Shown piece after piece: positions 61,556-64,000 of a stretch of 64,000 nucleotides of DNA. The position numbers and the translations under genes were made by a program. The stretch is taken from assembly GCA_027922465.2 (NCBI GenBank), contig BQMF02000832.1, positions 20,382 through 84,381 of the forward strand, read 5' to 3'. The first letter of the stretch is position 1; every line of letters begins with the position of its first letter. The notes below the pieces were generated by a model. The model did not search any database, was not told the origin of the DNA, and worked only from the letters and a program-made list of their open reading frames with translations. This stretch comes from Turritopsis dohrnii. Lineage: Eukaryota > Cnidaria > Hydrozoa > Anthoathecata > Oceaniidae.

Positions 61556-64000
61556 ATGACTACTAAAAATACTGTTGTTGAATTAAAAGCTCTTGCGAGA
61601 GAACGCGGCCTATATGGCTACTCAAAACTCAGAAAAGCTGAGTTACTTGAATTATTAGAAAACCCACCTATCCGACCTGTTCCACTACCAAGACCTACTA
61701 GGTTTAACCGACCTGTTCCACCACCAAGACCTGTTCCATTTATTCCTACCCAACAAGATATGGATATCTTCGAACAGCGAGAAATGTCGAAAAATAGACC
61801 TGTTGTGAAAAGTAAGTTGAATGAATGGAGAGATTGGTTGGTAAATCATGTACCAGAATCTATTAAGGAGAAAACAAGTGAAGCTTTCAATACTTTGAAA
61901 GATAAGATTCTCAATCTGTATAAAAAGGTTAGAAAAGAGAGAGATGAGGATGATAATGTTGTTCGAGAATTAGATCAACGACCACAAATCAACTTGATTG
62001 AAAGCTATCCAAGAATGAACAGGTATGAGGTTACCGGTAATTTGAATTCAGACCTATCAAATATGATTTTCAACCGAATCAGAGAAGATATCGAAATGCG
62101 TTCGAGGATTGTTTACAGTTTTACCGCTAAAATTTATCGGGGAAATGGGGAACTTGTAAAGTATGAAAAGACACTTCCTGGAGAAGGTACTTATACAAGT
62201 TTATCCGCAATCGAGGAGTATATCAAACGATGTGAGAGTCGAAGGTTAGATTTGGACGATGATGGTGTTTGGTCTAAAGCATATCTACCCGCAGCCGAGG
62301 TTTTCGACAGTCCGGGCGTGTATCAAGGTCGAGTCGAGTTTACTAGAATCATCATAAAAGTCATACACAGCAATGAACCGCTCATGGGTTGTGGTCCTCT
62401 ACCTGATTGGCTTCGTGGGAAGAGATGTATCCATGCGATAGATGATAAAAACGACAATCTGTGTGTATGGAGATGTCTTGCCATCTACTTTGCGTATGCT
62501 AAAAACAAACAAAGACCTGCTAAACGCACTACTAGCAAAGCGTTAGAACTAGCTCGAGATTTTTATGGTGATCAGAAACTAAAAGTTGAGGATGTACGAC
62601 CTACAAAACTCGTTGATTTTGAAGGTATTGCCAAAAAGTTTAGTGTCAACATCCGTCTATATGAGCCTAAAAACCAACAAGTTTGGAAGTTGGTGTTTGG
62701 TAAAAACCAGTTCAGAAAAAGTTTACCTTGTGTTGACATTGGTCTCTACGAGGGTCATTGCTTCTACATAAAAGATCTTGAAGGTTTGACACAACACTGG
62801 GAATGTGCCGCTTGCGAACAGAGATTCAAACGGCACAACAATTATAATAGACACGTAACAGAAAACCTTTGTTCGGGAGGGAAAACCAAGTTGATATGCA
62901 AAGGAGAAAAGTTTAAGCATATCATGAACAGTTCTGAGAAGGTATTCTATGGAGGTAACACCCAGTTCAGTTATGTCGGTTGTCGATGGATTGAAAAACA
63001 ATCTGAAATCACAGGTAAACATATTCATCACGCTCTTTGTGGTCATGGTGGTGAGAGGTGTGTGAAGATTAACAAGCGCGAGATTCTTGTGGATGGATAT
63101 GAACCTGAAAGTAATACTGTCTATCAATATTATGGTTGTAAATGGCATGGATGTCCTTGTATAAATGGTGATCCGAAAAAATATCGAGCTACACTCGACA
63201 TGGAGACAAAAATTAGGAGTCTTGGTTATGATGTTATTTCAGTTTGGGAGTGTGAAATACCGGAGTTGAGTACCGTTGAGCTTGAAAAGAAGTTTGTTCC
63301 ATACCCATACTTTATCGTGTTTGATTTCGAAACGATACTCCATAAACTCGACCAACAAGTTACGAGTGATCTGACTTTTGACACTAAACATATCGCAGTC
63401 AGCGTTGCTATTACCGATAATTTTACAAATAAACCCACCTTTCTTGTAAATCCAGATCCGGAAAAGCTCATCAAAGACTTTATTTTAGATTTAGAAAACA
63501 GGTGGGTGGACATCTCGAAATGTGTAAGTGAAGAATATTATTTGCCCGACAAAGATTCGCTTCCATCCTCCGTAGTTACACGACACGAAGCTTGGTGTAA
63601 TCAGGTTCCTGTGTTAGGTTTCAATAGCGGCAAATACGATCTGAATATGATCAAGAAGCACTTCGTTAATCATATGACAGAACAGGCCGGTTCAATCTCT
63701 GTGGCTAAGAAAGAAAACAGCTACATGTTCTTGACGACCGGTCAGTTCAAATTTTTAGATGTGAAATCTTATCTCGCACCCGGTCTTTCTTTTGACGGTT
63801 GGTGTAAAGCAAACAATTGTGAAGAACAAAAACTCGTCTTTCCTTATGAATGGTTAGACAGTTTTGAGAAACTTTCTCACATAGGCACTGTGAAATATGA
63901 AGACTTTTACTCGAGTCTCAAGAAAAAGATTTTGATCACTCCTCAAGAATATGAAGACTTTAAGGTTGAATTTGAGAAACGTGGATGTGTTACCATGTTG
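61556..64000 (+). CDS. Element 2 DNA polymerase B, N-terminal 815 residues, runs off window
   Basis: The frame is open from ATG 61556 to the last base. Residues 8-36 form a SAP domain (LKALARERGLYGYSKLRKAE), followed by a proline-rich linker. Near 285-305 CVWRCLAIYF resembles the cysteine motif of OTU-like modules, which is tentative. A C2H2-like finger (CAACEQRFKRHNNYNRH) is near 417, and YYGCKWHGCPC near 525 resembles a Vsr-type nuclease motif. Exonuclease motif I is IVFDFETILHKL (about 590), and motif II is GFNSGKYDLNMI (about 689). The polymerase domain lies beyond the window. The SAP domain matches the small SAP gene upstream, suggesting shared origin. No breaks seen. Confidence 0.75.
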   Translation, partial: MTTKNTVVELKALARERGLYGYSKLRKAELLELLENPPIRPVPLPRPTRFNRPVPPPRPVPFIPTQQDMDIFEQREMSKNRPVVKSKLNEWRDWLVNHVPESIKEKTSEAFNTLKDKILNLYKKVRKERDEDDNVVRELDQRPQINLIESYPRMNRYEVTGNLNSDLSNMIFNRIREDIEMRSRIVYSFTAKIYRGNGELVKYEKTLPGEGTYTSLSAIEEYIKRCESRRLDLDDDGVWSKAYLPAAEVFDSPGVYQGRVEFTRIIIKVIHSNEPLMGCGPLPDWLRGKRCIHAIDDKNDNLCVWRCLAIYFAYAKNKQRPAKRTTSKALELARDFYGDQKLKVEDVRPTKLVDFEGIAKKFSVNIRLYEPKNQQVWKLVFGKNQFRKSLPCVDIGLYEGHCFYIKDLEGLTQHWECAACEQRFKRHNNYNRHVTENLCSGGKTKLICKGEKFKHIMNSSEKVFYGGNTQFSYVGCRWIEKQSEITGKHIHHALCGHGGERCVKINKREILVDGYEPESNTVYQYYGCKWHGCPCINGDPKKYRATLDMETKIRSLGYDVISVWECEIPELSTVELEKKFVPYPYFIVFDFETILHKLDQQVTSDLTFDTKHIAVSVAITDNFTNKPTFLVNPDPEKLIKDFILDLENRWVDISKCVSEEYYLPDKDSLPSSVVTRHEAWCNQVPVLGFNSGKYDLNMIKKHFVNHMTEQAGSISVAKKENSYMFLTTGQFKFLDVKSYLAPGLSFDGWCKANNCEEQKLVFPYEWLDSFEKLSHIGTVKYEDFYSSLKKKILITPQEYEDFKVEFEKRGCVTML

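Larger units (their letters stand above)
50100..64000. mobile_element. Polinton-like element 2, right end outside window
   Basis: It holds an integrase, a polymerase B with exonuclease motifs, a packaging-type ATPase, a large capsid protein and a penton-like protein, plus a block of membrane proteins. The left limit is set only by the end of the LINE at 50077 and is uncertain. ATTAACG/CGTTAAT inverted bits at about 50142-50163 could be near a terminal repeat. Gene order and sequences differ from element 1, so it is a separate lineage. A duplicated SINE/repeat segment interrupts it near 58-59 kb. Confidence 0.8.

Overview
This is a stretch of eukaryotic, AT-rich genomic DNA that is almost entirely mobile elements. 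There are short AT-rich introns with GT/AG borders, several classes of animal DNA transposon, a LINE carrying a 2A-like peptide, and two different Polinton/Maverick elements. No operons, rRNA genes or ordinary host gene could be shown. The gene styles (Polinton modules, P-element-like transposase, C2H2/C2HC orphan genes) suggest an invertebrate animal, most likely a cnidarian and possibly a hydrozoan. That guess rests on general resemblance, not on a search.

Region 1 (1-10.2 kb): part of a non-autonomous hAT-like copy ends at 2200. It is followed by a BESS-like exon, then a foldback-like element (2880-9871) whose arms of about 590 bp are made of tandem subrepeats. This element carries a stop-interrupted gene with FEN1/XPG-like nuclease signatures, and its right arm is split by a 2.7 kb hAT-like insertion with an exact 5-bp target duplication. 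Region 2 (12.4-20.6 kb): a broken C2HC-finger gene is hit by a LINE 3' end inside its first zinc-finger cysteine codon. Next come a seven-exon P-element/THAP9-like transposase gene that reads through all junctions, and a retroelement protease fragment. Region 3 (20.8-30.9 kb) holds TIR elements, three head-to-tail Helitron-like units, Harbinger-like MITEs and a second hAT-like copy.

Region 4 (32,137-47,015) is a complete Polinton of 14.9 kb flanked by a 9-bp direct repeat. Going inward from the left it carries two small rightward genes. A leftward block follows: protease, major capsid protein, a basic virion-like protein, penton-like capsid protein, chromodomain integrase, three small proteins and packaging ATPase. 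After that come a rightward three-exon protein-primed DNA polymerase B and a leftward terminal gene. A perfect 66-bp inverted repeat with TATA, CRE and CCAAT motifs lies near both ends. The major capsid gene is broken, so the copy is probably not able to form particles by itself.

Region 5 (47.8-50.1 kb) has a C2H2-finger ORF, a 2A-peptide LINE fragment, and a 5'-truncated LINE reverse transcriptase in the opposite orientation.

Region 6 (about 50.1 kb to the window end) is a second, divergent Polinton-like element, cut by the window edge. It has its own ATPase, double-jelly-roll-like capsid protein, penton-like protein, integrase, SAP proteins and a SAP/zinc-finger/exonuclease DNA polymerase B, plus a set of membrane and coiled-coil proteins of unknown function. 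It shares core functions but not gene order or detectable sequence with the first element. In both, the polymerase copies the DNA, the integrase inserts it, and ATPase plus capsid genes imply packaging.
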